NCBI GenBank assembly: GCA_031002005.1
Contig: JARYHS010013630.1
Span: 32,699,504-32,763,503, forward strand
Source of the DNA: Vandiemenella viatica
Taxonomy: Eukaryota; Arthropoda; Insecta; Orthoptera; Morabidae
Length of the DNA stretch: 64,000 bases
Direction of reading: 5' to 3'
This document shows positions 46,124 through 58,189 of the stretch, piece by piece (positions within the stretch are counted from its first letter, which is position 1; the number at the start of each line of letters is the position of its first letter). The position numbers and the translations under genes are program-made. Under the pieces are notes generated by a model. It saw nothing but the letters and a program-made list of their open reading frames with translations. It was not told where the DNA came from and made no database searches.

Positions 46124-46131
46124 ATTATAAC

Positions 46132-46762
46132 AATCCCACGGAAAATATTAATATTGAATCAGATGTAATAAAATGAGAATTTTACCTTGGTATATCCACT
46201 TTTAGATCTTATTGCTATTTAATCAATCTGGTATCAATTTTTACTGTGCCATTTCTAAGGCAATATGTAGCTGATTCTCATTAGAAGCAAGTGTGTCATA
46301 AGCTAGGACTACCTGCAATATTAATAACCGAAGATAACTATCACTAGACCTCGGAACTATTTTGTTCCTGATTGAAATATATTTTTTTAAAAAGAAGATT
46401 TATGGGCATATAAGGGCATTGCTTGTAGTTTAATAATGCCTAAATTGTTGTTAGGACCTGTTTTTGCCCATTTTATGTATTTATCTATCAAATATATATT
46501 CAAGTGAACGTGTATGGAGTCATTGTCGCTTGGTCCCTGTTTGCTATTAGTCACACACAAGCTGTAGTGGACTGTGTGTTCTCTTAAAGAGACCAGTATG
46601 CCCAAGGTACCAATCTCCATATCGCCTTTTATTAGGATGTGGACTAAAGGTTCCCCAGTTTCTCAACAGATGGAAACGTTAGATATTGCACAGTGTGAGA
46701 AAAGGGGGCAAAAAAAACAGGTAAGTAAACTGTAACAATGTGATGAACAGTTCTCACTATTA
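46132..46762. other. AT-rich sequence without recognisable feature
   Basis: Lies between two DNA transposons. No coding frame or RNA gene was supported on either strand. Confidence 0.4.
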
Positions 46763-46764
46763 TA

Positions 46765-47599
46765 CAGGGCGTTCGCCGGGAAACGCTACCCACTGTTAGC
46801 GCTACAAGGAAGAAACTGCTCCCGGCGAGTGAGCGGTCAGCTTCCGGCATTGTTCGACAGTCGGCCGCGGATTATTTCATAATAATTACGCTTCATAAAC
46901 TTGTATGTGCTAAGCATTTAAATGTGACATCAGTTGCGGATCAACAGTGCCATCGTGGACACCCTGCAGGTACCAGTTGCAAAATCTAATCCTAGGCTCC
47001 TGGTCTATTTCTGTAATTTTATGCACCACAATTGTTTTGTACGGCTTTAAGTGAACTAGGTTTGTTACTTTCCTAGCCGACGTCTTAGATACGCCTGCCT
47101 GCTGCCCTAACTGACTTAATGATTTTTTGGGTGACTGTTCTAGTCACAAAGCGATATCATCAATTTTCTCCTCTGTGAGAATACAGTTGACCGACAGTCT
47201 CTTTTTGTTAAAAAATGAACCCGTTTCTCTTACTTTTTTAACCAGACGCAGAATTGTTGAATAGCTGGCAGTAAAGCGCCAGGATATTCGCGACGAAATT
47301 TACTGCGACACTTTTTAAACAACTTCTTCTTCACATATGTATCGTAGAGAAATATTCTTTGTTGCAAACGTACCATAATTTTACTCACACTCAAACACGG
47401 TACAGATTAGTAAGAGTATGAAGCCCCAAACCAGCCAAACCGCAAAGAAACGTTTATTCACAACACTTGGGGCAGCGGAGGTGTTAAACAGTGCGGTGAT
47501 TCACAGCGCCATGTGGCGGTAGTTGCTGGCTCCACTGTCCCAGCAAGTTGCCGACGGCAACAGACTGGGGGGGGGTAGCATTTCCCGGCGAACGCCCTG
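46765..47599 (-). mobile_element. IS630/Tc1-mariner-type deletion derivative, 27-bp inverted repeats, TA flanks
   Basis: The left end CAGGGCGTTCGCCGGGAAAC... (46765-46791) is matched by the right end read in reverse (47599-47573) with one difference in 27 bases. TA flanks both ends (46763-46764, 47600-47601), the target duplication of this superfamily. The interior carries the N-terminal part of a transposase on the minus strand but no catalytic domain, so the element is non-autonomous. Confidence 0.82.
46950..47376 (-). pseudogene. Tc1/mariner-like transposase, N-terminal DNA-binding part only
   Basis: The frame starts MVRLQQRIFLYDTYVKKKLF near 47376. After a one-base shift it continues STILRLVKKVRETGSFFNKK. 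After a stop it reads KKSLSQLGQQAGVSKTSARK, then KPYKTIVVHKITEID and IRFCNWYLQGVHDG. The two helix-turn-helix modules (paired-like) with the LKPYK...VV..L/I..D...R..FC.W wording are those of IS630/Tc1-type transposases. The DDE core that should follow FCNWYLQ is deleted. Confidence 0.75.
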
Positions 47600-47879
47600 T
47601 ATTATCAATACTTCAATAGTGTAATTGTACATGTAGGTTTATTAAGTTTTTTATTGAAAAATAGTACAGACATCATTACACAATATCACAAAAGTGAACT
47701 AACTTCGCTTCTAATAGCCCTGTCACTGTGCCTATGTGCGGCTACAAGTTCTAAAGTTTCATCCTGGCATTATTAAAAAGACTGCATTTATAGCAGAATA
47801 ACATCAGACTAAAAAACAAAATCAGTACATTTTACATTTCACACCAAAAGTTTTAGCGTCAACATCAAGGAGATTAAGA

Positions 47880-48070
47880 GTCAAGAAAATATCGAGGGCA
47901 AGGAATGGAAAAAATTAGGCCATAACCTTTGAAGTTACCATTCCTGCAATCACCTGGAACAGGTTTTGGAAATCGTGGAGATGTGAAATCTCGATAGCCT
48001 GACAGAGATTTGAAACCAGTGTCCTGTCAATTGCGAAGCCACAGCATTTCTGATCAACTACAAGCTAGGT
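47880..48070 (-). mobile_element. Old, diverged copy of the tRNA-derived SINE (copy 4)
   Basis: GGCAAGGAATGGAAAAAATT, then CCTGCAATCACCTGGAAC, GGTTTTGGAAATCGTGG and GAGATTTGAAACCAGTGTCC follow the order of the SINE at 42560-42806 with many substitutions. The tRNA-like head end is worn. Confidence is moderate because the match is recognised by eye only. Confidence 0.5.
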
Positions 48071-48609
48071 GATTTTTCCAACTTGATTGATTAGTTCATA
48101 TGTTTGTTTTGACAAATTACGTATTTTAATTCAAAAGCAGAAAATACTTTATGCAACATAAGTTTTTAAAGTATATATAATGTTTCCATTTTCTTTGAAA
48201 AATTATACAATGTCAAATTCAGTGAAAATTATTAATAATAAAAATTAATACGCAAATGATAGCTCACATGAAATACAACATATCACTGAAAAAAATTATC
48301 CGAGTGCAGATTAAAATTCTTTTAGCATGGTTATCAGGTCAAAACGCTAACGAGACCACTGTGACAACAGATTATTGATGCATTGTTAGTGTTATATAAA
48401 TGAGTGGCAAAACTTAGGGGGTTGATATTCTTGAGAGGTGCACTTCAGCACTGTTCCACAGTACTCCCCTCGTGCTCTGCTACATGCTCCAGAAAGTTTA
48501 GAAAAATCAGCATCCCCAACATTTGACGGTCTCCTCATTGGTTAATGGCTATTTAAAAAAAAAGTTATTAAATGCTAACTGGCACCAGTGAATTAAACTA
48601 CCAAAGCAT

Positions 48610-48837
48610 TACACGCCTCGTCGACGGCTAAGGTCATTAGAGGCGAGATGGGACTGGGGACAAGGAAACGGGAATGAAATCGGCCATGGCCTTTTTGAAG
48701 GAAGTATCCCAGCATTCGCCTGGAGTGATTTGGGGAAACCATGGAAAACCCAAATCTGGATGCCCGGACAGGGATTCGAACCCGCATCCTCCCAAATGCG
48801 AGGCCAGAACATTAACCGTTCATCCACCACACTCGGT
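48610..48837 (-). mobile_element. tRNA-derived SINE, copy 3
   Basis: Nearly the same sequence as copy 2 in the same orientation: ACGCCTCGTCGACGGCTAAG, GGCCATGGCCTTTTTGAAGG, GCATTCGCCTGGAGTGATTT, GGGATTCGAACCCGCATCC and the ACTCGGT end. On the minus strand the B-box-like GGGTTCGAATCCC is intact. The A-rich tail and target duplication are not visible, perhaps lost. Confidence 0.85.
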
Positions 48838-49440
48838 TAGTAAAAAATGTTCATCCTAGTTGATATTCTGCATTACAGCATAAGACTGATGGTACTGGCT
48901 TACATTAAATCTTATAGTTCAGTGAATTCTTACTGTGTCAGAGGATTAACAATAAATTAAAATGATGAGGAATACTGAGCCATAGATGAAACATCAGAAT
49001 AATTAAACATTTCTAACAATTTACAAGAAAAAAGCTTTTTATACATTGTAGTGGTTCTGATAAATTCTAATAATGATGTTAAGTGATTCTACTGGTGTTC
49101 ACCTTTTAACACAAAAATTGTAAGTTTGAACTTGGAGAATCAGCCAGCAGTGGCGCAAATAACTTTGAATAAGCTATCCCACATTCAAACCATAATCCAT
49201 AACACAGTTTAAATATCTTCACTGAACACCCTATATTTGATAAGTGAATAGTAGTTACTTAGTGCTGCTTGGATGGGCAACCCCATAACAATCTTCTGTA
49301 TATAAAACCTCTCGGCTGGTAAATATCTGTGGACATTGTAAGGTAGATAAACTTCCAGGAAACTCAGCAGAGCTTTATTTAGCACTGAAAGACAGAACAA
49401 CATTGATTGAATTTTATGAAGATTCATAGTGACTGCTGGG
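48838..49440. other. AT-rich sequence without recognisable feature
   Basis: Between SINE copy 3 and the LINE-C fragment. No supported gene or repeat. Confidence 0.4.
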
Positions 49441-49444
49441 CACA

Positions 49445-49815
49445 GAGTTTTTGAACACAGTTAAATTTATTTATTTATCGTATGATTGTTTACGAGGTAC
49501 ACAATAGGAAACGTACATATCACAAGCTTGTACAATTTCATATCTCGAGATTAATGTTTTAATCCAGTCAACTGCAATGATCGATGCATCATGGATTTCC
49601 GCCATTGTTCCCTTGTAGGCCGAAGAGGACAGTCAGAAACGATGTGATTGATTGTCTGTAAGGTGGCTCCACAGTCACAATTTGCAGAATCTACCCAGCC
49701 CCATTTGTATAATAAGTAGGCGCATCTGCCTTGTCCTGTTTGATTTCAATTGATGATCCTCCACTGCCGCCTAGGGAGATCGAAACCTTGTAACCTTACT
49801 GAGGGGTCCTCAACT
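49445..49815 (-). pseudogene. 3' end of LINE-C, copy 2
   Basis: On the minus strand the frames read FDLPRRQWRIIN, then TGQGRCAYLLYKWGWVDSAN, CDCGATLQTINHIVSDCPLR and PTREQWRKSMMHRSLQ, with a stop near 49530. The 3' tail is made of AAATAAATAAATT near 49465. The CxCG...T..HI...CPL pattern is the zinc-binding C-terminus of this LINE family, the part missing from copy 1 at 8370. The element is 5'-truncated. Confidence 0.78.
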
Positions 49816-51610
49816 AGATAAAAGACTTAATACAGATTGCCCACAAAGTCATCCAGCTTATGACAGGTCACGAGAAAGTAACAACTGTCTCACATAACTT
49901 GCTAGGATCAGAATGCTATGCACAATGTATCAAACACTAATGTCCCACCCTCCAGTGGCAAGGCTCTATATTGTTTTGTAATGCAAGTGTAGTAGCTTTG
50001 GCAATCTTCACATGGTTTACAATTAGACAATTTACATTACGTCAGTCATCAACTACTTGCTAAAGGCTCTGGTGAAATGGTACATATTTAGTTAGAGAAA
50101 ATCAGTAACCAAAAGGTATTTTCATATTTATTGTAGTGGCGTATACAGATACCATATTCGTGCTAGTTGCCTGCCCATGAGGCTTGTAATCCAAGATGTG
50201 ATACATACTTAATTCTAGTCACAGCAGTCTGTTAAACTACCATTTATGAGTAGTAAAAAAATGTAGCATTTCACTCATCACCATTCAGAAGATGAGTGAT
50301 CTTCAACTCTCAGAAAAGAAAGAAAAAAAAAAAAAAACTGTGAGGAAAAATCTTTAATAAGTTCTTAATCAATAAGATTTGCATATTTCAAGTAACAATA
50401 TAATTTTTTTTCCATTAAAATCAATTTCTGAAGGCACAAATTACAAATACAATTTATATAAAGTGCAGCACAGACAAAAATTAGAAAGTTTATGCTCAAC
50501 ATACATTAAATCAATGTCCAAAATACTGCAGAAATTGGAATGCTCATGTTTTAACATATTTTAAACAAGATGAATCAAACAAAGTACAATCACATATGAA
50601 TAAAGCGCAACATCTTAAATCAGAAAACTTATTACTGATGTTCAAAAAAATGAACAAAACATGATAAACTGAGCAATATTAATACAGATTTGCACCATGC
50701 AAAATTTTAGCATTATTGGTGTCTCTGTTGGAGCTCTTGGTACTGAATGTCTTAGCGTTCATCCAAGGCGCATTCAATTTACTCCGACTGTCTCCCAAGG
50801 AACAACTGAAACATTACATAAGCAGAAGAACCTTTTCATTGACCACCAACAACAAATCTCAGAAAACTATATCACTTGCTACTGAAATATTAATTTTTAT
50901 TTGAATCATAACTGACCAAATCTTCAACTGAAGAAAAATCACACTTGTATCAGCTTTTCCTAAAAATTATTATTATTATGATTTTTGATACAATTTTTGT
51001 GTTATTTATTCTAATTATTAACTGTTAATCCCAAATCAAACCACGAATTCTCAATCTTCAGTTAATAACTAGAAAAACTTTATTGTGAACCATCCCTTCA
51101 CAAAAGACAAATTTCTTCACATATCAAAAACTGATGGTAATGTAAAATCAGTCATACGAACTCAAACCTTAAAAACTAAACATAAATTAAGTTTTATTAC
51201 ATTCAGATTTCTATAAACTGAAGCATCAATTACTGGGGAATCAACAAGAGGAGGAGGGGAAGGGGTACCTGCTCCGGATTCAGGGGAGTGACCAAATAAA
51301 TTTTTAAAGGGAGGAAATCAGGAATCTCAATTTTTGTCCCGGGTTGAAAAATTCCTAGATCCACCACTGGAATCATACACAAATTGAATGGAACTTGCAT
51401 CAAGAAAAGCTGGTGTGGCTAGTGCACCTTCAGATTCTTCAAACAATCTTTTGCATGATCTCAGTTAAAGATAAGTACCTGGGTGACCGATCTTCGATTT
51501 TTGTTCAATGTACAAGATTTTGCATGCAGTTTGATAAAAGTTAAACATTTTCTTGAAGGCTTCCTAAGTATTTTGAATTGCACAGTTTTTGCTATAGCCA
51601 AAGAAAGTCT
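49816..51610. other. AT-rich sequence with no recognised gene
   Basis: Two overlapping plus-strand frames of about 62 codons (50697-50885 and 50716-50904) lie in a slightly GC-richer patch but match nothing I know. The segment 51240-51380 (GGAGGAGGGGAAGGGG... CTAGATCCACCACTGG) looks like an end of a hAT-related repeat but was not delimited. Confidence 0.35.
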
Positions 51611-51612
51611 TA

Positions 51613-52525
51613 ACGAACGTCAGTAGGCTTACTGGTACCTGAAACTTCTATGAGATGAGGTTAGAGCAGTTTCCCGGATACCAAATACAAGATTTGCTGG
51701 TTTCTTTGTAAAACCGTGTTACAAACTTGAAAAGCAAAACATTATCTACATATGAAATTTCACTCAAAACGTTAGAGCCCAGTTTACAACCTCATAAATT
51801 GTTTTTAAGAAAAAATGCTATTGTTAAGTTAAATAGAAATCATAATGTTAATCAGGGATTCATTAATGGTATAAAATTAGTGGTAATTTACTTAGAAGAG
51901 TAATCAACACTATTAAATTCATTTACTCCAATAAAACTATGCTCATACCTCACATTAACCTGACAACCATTCTGATCCACTGTGCCTTTCCAATAATAAA
52001 ACAATTCACGAAAAAGTAATAAAGTAAAGTTAATAAAGCGCAAGGTCAGATGCAATTATTTTACCATTCATGAATTTATAGATTCAGTGATGTTTATATT
52101 TTTGTTAAAAACATATACAGTCAAAAAGTAAAAGACGATCACATTATAACTGTTAATATTGTTTTCGAAGAAGTTTTGTAAAGTAAAAAAGTTTGAAAAA
52201 TCACATCTGACAGAGCCAATATCTACTTTTCAAATGTTTTACAATTAAACATCTGGTATTTAATAACAACTTTATACAATAAAAGTGATATTTATTACTA
52301 CTCTTCAAAATAACCATTATCACTAACATCATTAAGCTTACTGATGCCTGAAACTTCTACAAGATGGCATTAGAGCAGTTTCCAAGATACCAAATACAAG
52401 AATTTCTTGTTTTTTTTTTTTGTAAAAACCCTTTTTTGCAGGGAAGACAACTATTTAGATAAACTTGAAAAGCAAAACGTTATCTAAATATGAAATATCA
52501 TCCAAATCATCAGAGCCATTTCCAA
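51613..52525. repeat. Diverged direct duplication, about 715 bp apart
   Basis: The segment CTTACTGGTACCTGAAACTT ... GAAAAGCAAAACATTATCTA (51613-51785) recurs at 52329-52525 (CTTACTGATGCCTGAAACTT ... GAAAAGCAAAACGTTATCTA) with substitutions and one insertion of about 30 bases. No coding content. The two copies could be the ends of an undelimited element. Confidence 0.5.
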
Positions 52526-52708
52526 TATATCAAAAAAATATATATGCAAGAATTGCTTGTTTAAAGATATGAGATAATAGATTATTTGACTGTATCAAAT
52601 ATATATATTGTTATGTGCATAGATTGCTGCTGAAGAAAGTTATTTTTATAATTTTGAAAGAAAATCATAAAAATAAATTTGCTGATTTCTTACCTTTGGT
52701 CACATGAC

Positions 52709-52739
<31 letters not shown>

Positions 52740-54590
52740 CTCTATGGTTGGTGGACGCTTTAGTGACATTATGTGCCAATAAACGCTGTGGCTGTGAGTG
52801 GTGGGTTAGCAAAGTTTCTAGTTAATTTTAATGTTTGTTGCTGGCTATTTCTTGTTATTAATGAGTTTACATTTTGAGTGCAAAACGGAGAACAATTCTG
52901 TAGAAGCCTACTGTGGAAAATACTAAAACTGAATGCCTTATTTGTTGGACTTGTTTTAAAAACAATCCCTGATTTTTATTTTGCTGATCTTAAAAATGTA
53001 ACAGCTTCAATTTAAGAATTATATTTAATTTTAAAGAGTGATTAACAGAAACTGTTAAGAATGAGCATTACTATAAACTCAATTAGCTGTTTTATGGAAT
53101 ATTGATGAGAAAAATGCAAGCTATAATGTAAGTAAAAGATAGGTGCAACCATTAAATAATTGGATGCTGTGGGCCATTTTATTAATAGAAGATAAATTAC
53201 AAATAAATGATAAATATTTTTTTGCCAATGCAACAGAATTTATCATTTGTTCCACCTCATACTCTCAAGAAGACACTGGTGACATTTTACGTGCTTCTTA
53301 TTTCAGTAAGGTAAAACAGAAGCTATAAGACAAAATGTTCAATGGGGGTTAGTGCTAAACCATTCCGTCTCAACTCCAACTGTGTGCTGTTGACTTTGGA
53401 TAAACAGTTTGTGCTTTGCTGAACTCGGTCGTCACTTAAATCTAACCCAAACTCAGGAAAGGTGAGTCATCATTGAAGGTCACTGTTTAGATTGAAACTG
53501 TTAAACGATATATTCTTCCAAAAATTACAAAGTCACAAACTTGTGGCATCAGAAATAATCACCAAAGAATTTTAACTGCAGGAACAATTAACAATTTGAG
53601 ACAGACCAACCTCATGACCCCTAACTGAATTTACAGTCACATGAGGAATGCTAATTTCGCCAAAGGTTAACCTCAAAAGTTCAACATGCCTGCCCGGGCA
53701 TCTACATTCACCTATCATCACATCCAAATTGCACTAATGAGAAACGTGGTCTCGTTCCAACTGATAATCAAAAACTGGGGGCAGCGAGCCTGGGACTGCT
53801 ATTCGTAGAAGACATGTGGGAACGGGAATTTACTTCCTTCTCATGAAAGGAGTCCCAACTCCTGGTCAAGTGTAGTCTTCTGCTCTCAACGATTTGAAAT
53901 CCGATGTTTAAGAAATCCCTAAATAAATTCCTACCAGCCTGAAATTTTGACAGTAGTTGGATGGGCTTATAAGCATAATTTCAATCCACATAAAAAAAAT
54001 TGTAACTTTACTGGTTTGGCCATAAAAAATTATTTTCTGAAATTCCAAAAAAATGTTTACAACTTCCACAATTTTAAAGCTATGAAATTAGTTTTAATTT
54101 GCTTCTAATTTTCTACTCTTTTGTTTGGTACTAAGATCACCTCATTTACTGTTTTCTAACTGGTTGAACCAAAATTCTTGATTTAAAAACTGTGTATCTT
54201 TTAGAAATATTTAACTGACAGCTCTGAAACATATTTTAAAAGATTCTACATGCCCTTTTCAATAAGAAATCGTCCATATTAATTAGTTTATCCATAATTT
54301 TCTTTTTCGGATATAAGCCAAAATATTGTATCAATTCAAAAACCAATTGCAATGTCATTCCTAGAAAAAAAATCTTCTTTAATTTACACTTGGCGAATCC
54401 TTTGAATTAATTCTCTCCTAAGTTTAACTATTTTTCTGTTTTAACGTCATTTTCATGATGGTTTCAAATTTTAAAGTTTCATATCTCTTCAGGAAAAAAC
54501 CTTCAAACTGTAATATTACTAACTTCATTCTACTAGTTATAGTCTGCAATAGCTCAAAAAATGAAGGTAATGTTTTCTTTAATGAAATAT
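52526..54590. other. AT-rich sequence with poly-A run, no recognised gene
   Basis: A run of 29 A at 52709-52737 could be a retroposon tail or a simple homopolymer; no retroposon body was recognised upstream of it. A GC-richer patch at about 53690-53890 has no open frame of note. Upstream Pellino exons (minus strand) were looked for here and not seen. Confidence 0.4.
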
Positions 54591-54629
54591 TCAGAATCCA
54601 AATACCAGATATGCTAATACTACTTTCCA

Positions 54630-54943
54630 AGAACACACGTCAGACAGGTGTGAGATTTGTTGGTTTGCTTGAGCGTTACGATAAACCCTGGATGTGGCAT
54701 AACATCAGGCGTACAAATGCATCCTTGGAAAGGGTTCTCTGGCGGCCGGCTAATTCACACATTGGTTTGATTGATGTGGCCTGCATTGGTAGGGACAGTT
54801 ATACTCGCCATGGACTCCATCTGAATGTCAGAGGTAAGAGGAAGCTTTCGCTTCTTATTGCTGATGAGGTCAGAGGATGCCAGGTGAGTGAAAGAGGTAT
54901 TCCTGTGATAAATGGTGTTACGTCGCGGCCTTTTTTAGGGTAA
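54630..54943 (+). pseudogene. LINE-B ORF1, C-terminal end of SGNH-hydrolase domain
   Basis: The frame reads RFVGLLERYDKPWMWHNIRR, NASLERVLWRPANSHIGLID, then RDSYTRHGLHLNVRGKRKLS and LLIADEVRG. The D..T.HGLHLN..GK block supplies the catalytic Asp/His pair of the SGNH family. It stops at 54941-54943, directly after the T TTT TTA GGG sequence. Only the last hundred codons of ORF1 remain. The partner ORF2 is in the -1 frame. Confidence 0.72.
54931..54937 (+). promoter_or_regulatory. Predicted -1 ribosomal frameshift heptamer T TTT TTA (LINE-B)
   Basis: In the ORF1 frame the codons are CCT TTT TTA GGG TAA, so the heptamer has X XXY YYZ phasing and is one codon before the ORF1 stop. The -1 frame continues AGG GTA AAT AAA ATA GAT... 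without a stop into ORF2. No ATG occurs in the ORF2 frame before about 55281, after the first endonuclease motifs. A short possible hairpin (TTAAGATGTCTTAA) lies about 20 bases downstream. Confidence 0.6.
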
Positions 54944-57900
54944 ATAAAATAGATTTATTAAGATGTCTTAAGGAAATTAATGTCTCTGATGATCATAATT
55001 TGTTGAAATTAAAAATTCCAACTGATATACCAGTATGTAATAATAAAATAAACAATTCAAAGTCATTGCGTCAAAGTGTTCAGACCAGTATTTTCCACCA
55101 AAATATAAGAGGAATATTTAGTAAAACTGATGACATTACCTTAAGCCTAGAAGAGATTCAAAATTCCAGAAATTTTAATGTAGACATTTTGTGTATATCT
55201 GAGCATCATTTGTCTGATACAGGAATATCTCAGCTGTCCATCCCAAATTATAAATTAAGCTCTCATTTCTGCAGATGTAAAATGGAGAAAGGGGGAGTTG
55301 CCATTTTTGTTAAAAATAATATTGAATGCAGTAGTGTAGTTGTAAGTAAGTATTGTATAGAACAACACTTTGAATGTTGTGTTACTAAACTAGAATATAA
55401 GGAAGAGCTGATAGTGATAGCAATTTACAGGGCCCCCTCAGGTAATTTCAGACTGTTTTTATCTCATTTAGAGTCTTTGCTACTAAGTTTTACAAATAGC
55501 AAACAAATAGTATTATGTGGAGATTTCAATGTTGACTTTCTGAATCACAGCAATGATAGATTAGATATGGAAGCCTTGATGTTGTCTTTTAACTTAACAG
55601 CACTTGTAAATTTTCCTACGAGAATACAAAATAATAGCAGGACTGCAATTGATAATTTTTTTATGGATATTTCTCAGTGCAGTAATTACAGCATACATCC
55701 AGTAATAAATGGTATCTCAGATCATGATGCCCAGCTATTATGTATCGAGTCCAGGAACACTGTTAAACAGATAAATAAAAGCTGGGTTTATAGAAGAAAT
55801 ATTAGTGAAAATAATATAAAACACTTCATAGATACCTTAAACAATGAAAACTGGTTAGAAGTATATAATGCGCAGGGTGTTAATGCGAAATTTGATTCCT
55901 TTCTGAATATATTTCTAACACTTTTTGAAGGTAGTTTCAAAAAAAGGAAAATTCTCAACACTCCAAACAATGAACTGGGCATGGGATGGATAACAAAGGG
56001 TATTAGAATCTCTAGTAAAACAAAGAGGGACCTTTATTTGAAAATGAGAGAATCAGATAACTATGCGCTGAAAGTTCACTATAAACTTTATTCTAAAATA
56101 CTAAGAAATGTAATAAGGAAGGCCAAGAAAAAGTACATATCGGCGAAAATAGAAAATTCAGACAATAAAATGAGAACAATATGGAATATAATAAAGACTG
56201 AAACAGGAAAAACTGTAAATCACTCTAAAGACATAAAAATAGAACAAAATGGACATGTGTATAGCGAAGTAGGGGAAGTTTGTGAAATATTTAACAAACA
56301 TTTTACGTCAGTAGTAGATAAATTAGGCATAGAAAAGCAATCCCCACATAGTGCTCTAAGGCTTCTTGCTACTGCTTTCCCAAATAGCTTTTTGGAGATG
56401 AAATTGCCACCAGTAACAGTCTCAGAAATAAATAAACTCATTAAACAATTAAAACCTAAAAATTCTTCCAGCTATAACAATATTTCAAGTAAATTACTGA
56501 AAAGATGTTCAGACTGTATCAGTCATGTACTTGCTCACATTTGTAATGAATCCTTAATACAAGGTGTTTTTCCCGATAGACTAAAATATGCTGTTGTAAA
56601 ACCATTATTTAAAAAAGGAGAAGTAACATGTGTAGACAACTATCGTCCCATTTCATTACTTTCAACATTCTCAAAGGTTTTTGAAAAAGTCATGTATAGT
56701 AGAGTAATAAAACATGTTACACACTATAATATCCTAATTCACAATTTGGGTTCAAAAAAGGATCATCCATAGAAATGGCTATATATTCATTTTTAAATAA
56801 CACATTTGAGGAACTGAATAATAAAATGAATCCTGTAGGAATATTTTGTGATCTTGCAAAAGCATTTGACTGTGTAAATCATGAATTACTTTTGAAAAAA
56901 ATGGAATACTATGGTATTTTTGGGACCGCAGGTAAATGGTTTAAATCATACATTGAAAGCCGAATGCAAAAAGTTTCAATTTTTGATTCTAAAATAAGTA
57001 AAGACGCTTCATCAGACTGGGAGAAAATAAAACATGGAATTCCACAAGGCTCTGTCTTAGGTCCCCTCCTCTTTCTGTTATACATCAATGACCTTCCTGG
57101 AAATTTATCCGACATAGTTAAGAGTGTTTTATTTGCAGATGACACTAACCTGACTGTGCGTAAAACACCAAACAGTACTATAGAATTTAATGTAAATGAA
57201 GTACTTAGAGTAGTAGCAAATTGGTTTAAGGCAAATTCATTAAAATTAAATTTTGAAAAAAACACATTATATTAGGTTTAAAACAAAAAACTATGCACAG
57301 CCAGATATATGTATAAACTATAAAAACAACACAATCTTAGAAACAGAGAGTATAAAATTTCTTGGCATCAAAATAGATCAGAAACTCTGTTGGCATGATC
57401 ATATCACTACACTACTGGCAAAGTTAAGTAGTGCCACCTTCGCAATACGAACACTTTCTCTAACAGCAGATCTAGAATTAATGAAACAGGTGTACTCCTC
57501 ATATTTTCATTCAGTAATGTCATATGGCATAATTTTTTGGGGAAACTCTTCACAAAGTAAAAAAGTTTTCATAGCACAGAAAAGAGCTATTAGGTTTCTG
57601 TGTAGGGTAAAACCAAGAACTTCTTGCAGACAACTCTTTAAGAAACTCAATATTCTTACAATGTATTCTCAGTATATATATTCTCTCATGAGCTTTGTCA
57701 TAGAAAATTTTAACCTGTTTACACCTAATTCACAGGTACACAGTTTCAATACAAGAAACAAAAATAACTTGCATAAAACACAAACATCTCTGTCATTAGT
57801 ACAAAGAGGAGTTAATTATTCTGGGATACATCTGTTTAATAAACTACCTAATCATATAAAACAGCTTTCAGATAATAAAGATGTATTCAAACAAAAACTT

Positions 57901-57960
57901 AGAGATTATCTTATTGGCAACTCCTTCTACTCCATACAAGAATTTGAAGAAAATAATTAA
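54937..57960 (+). pseudogene. LINE-B ORF2: AP endonuclease plus reverse transcriptase, two frameshifts
   Basis: Endonuclease: FHQNIRGIFSKTDD, CISEHHLSD, AIYRAPSG, VLCGDFNVDFL and ISDHDAQLL (55090-55740) keep the N, E, D/N and SDH catalytic positions. RT: NSSSYNNISSKLLKR, NYRPISLLSTFSKVFE near 56640, FCDLAKAFDCVNHELL near 56850 (motif A), HGIPQGSVLGPLLFLLYIND near 57030 (motif B), VLFADDTNL near 57130 (motif C). A thumb and C-terminal tail end at 57960. One base seems lost near 56745-56760, and one A is extra in the A run at 57255-57263; otherwise the frame is intact. The enzyme performs target-primed reverse transcription in the nucleus. Confidence 0.87.
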
Positions 57961-58033
57961 TTGTACTCATTATGACGTTTGCAAAACTCAGTTGCAAAAA
58001 TGTATGTTTATTATTATTTCTTGTATTTGTAAA

Positions 58034-58038
<5 letters not shown>

Positions 58039-58065
<27 letters not shown>
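58039..58065. repeat. (TA)n microsatellite in the LINE-B 3'UTR
   Basis: An uninterrupted TA dinucleotide run of about 26 bases, located between the ORF2 stop and the LINE-B tail. Confidence 0.9.
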
Positions 58066-58189
58066 TTACTATGATATAACTCATATTATGTGTATATGTA
58101 TCAACAATGACATGTTTCACATCCCAGAGGTACTTCCTCAGCAGGGATCCATGGAACAAGATTGATAAATAAATAATAAATAAATACTA

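Larger units (their letters stand above)
54600..58187 (+). mobile_element. Young CR1-like LINE (LINE-B), 5'-truncated in ORF1
   Basis: Contains the end of ORF1 (SGNH-type), a nearly intact endonuclease-RT ORF2 and a 3' end with GGGATCCATGGAACAAGATT followed by the tail ATAAATAAATAATAAATAAATA at 58165-58187. Only two single-base frame errors disturb about 1000 codons, so it is the youngest LINE in the window. A (TA)n run lies in its 3'UTR. A satellite array starts directly after the tail. The left boundary within 54455-54640 is uncertain. Confidence 0.85.

Noticed and set aside
52709..52737. Processed pseudogene tail
   Set aside because: The A run has no recognisable gene body upstream and no duplication was found.
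57911..58159. Minus-strand frame
   Set aside because: Composed mostly of the (TA)n run and LINE-B 3'UTR complement.
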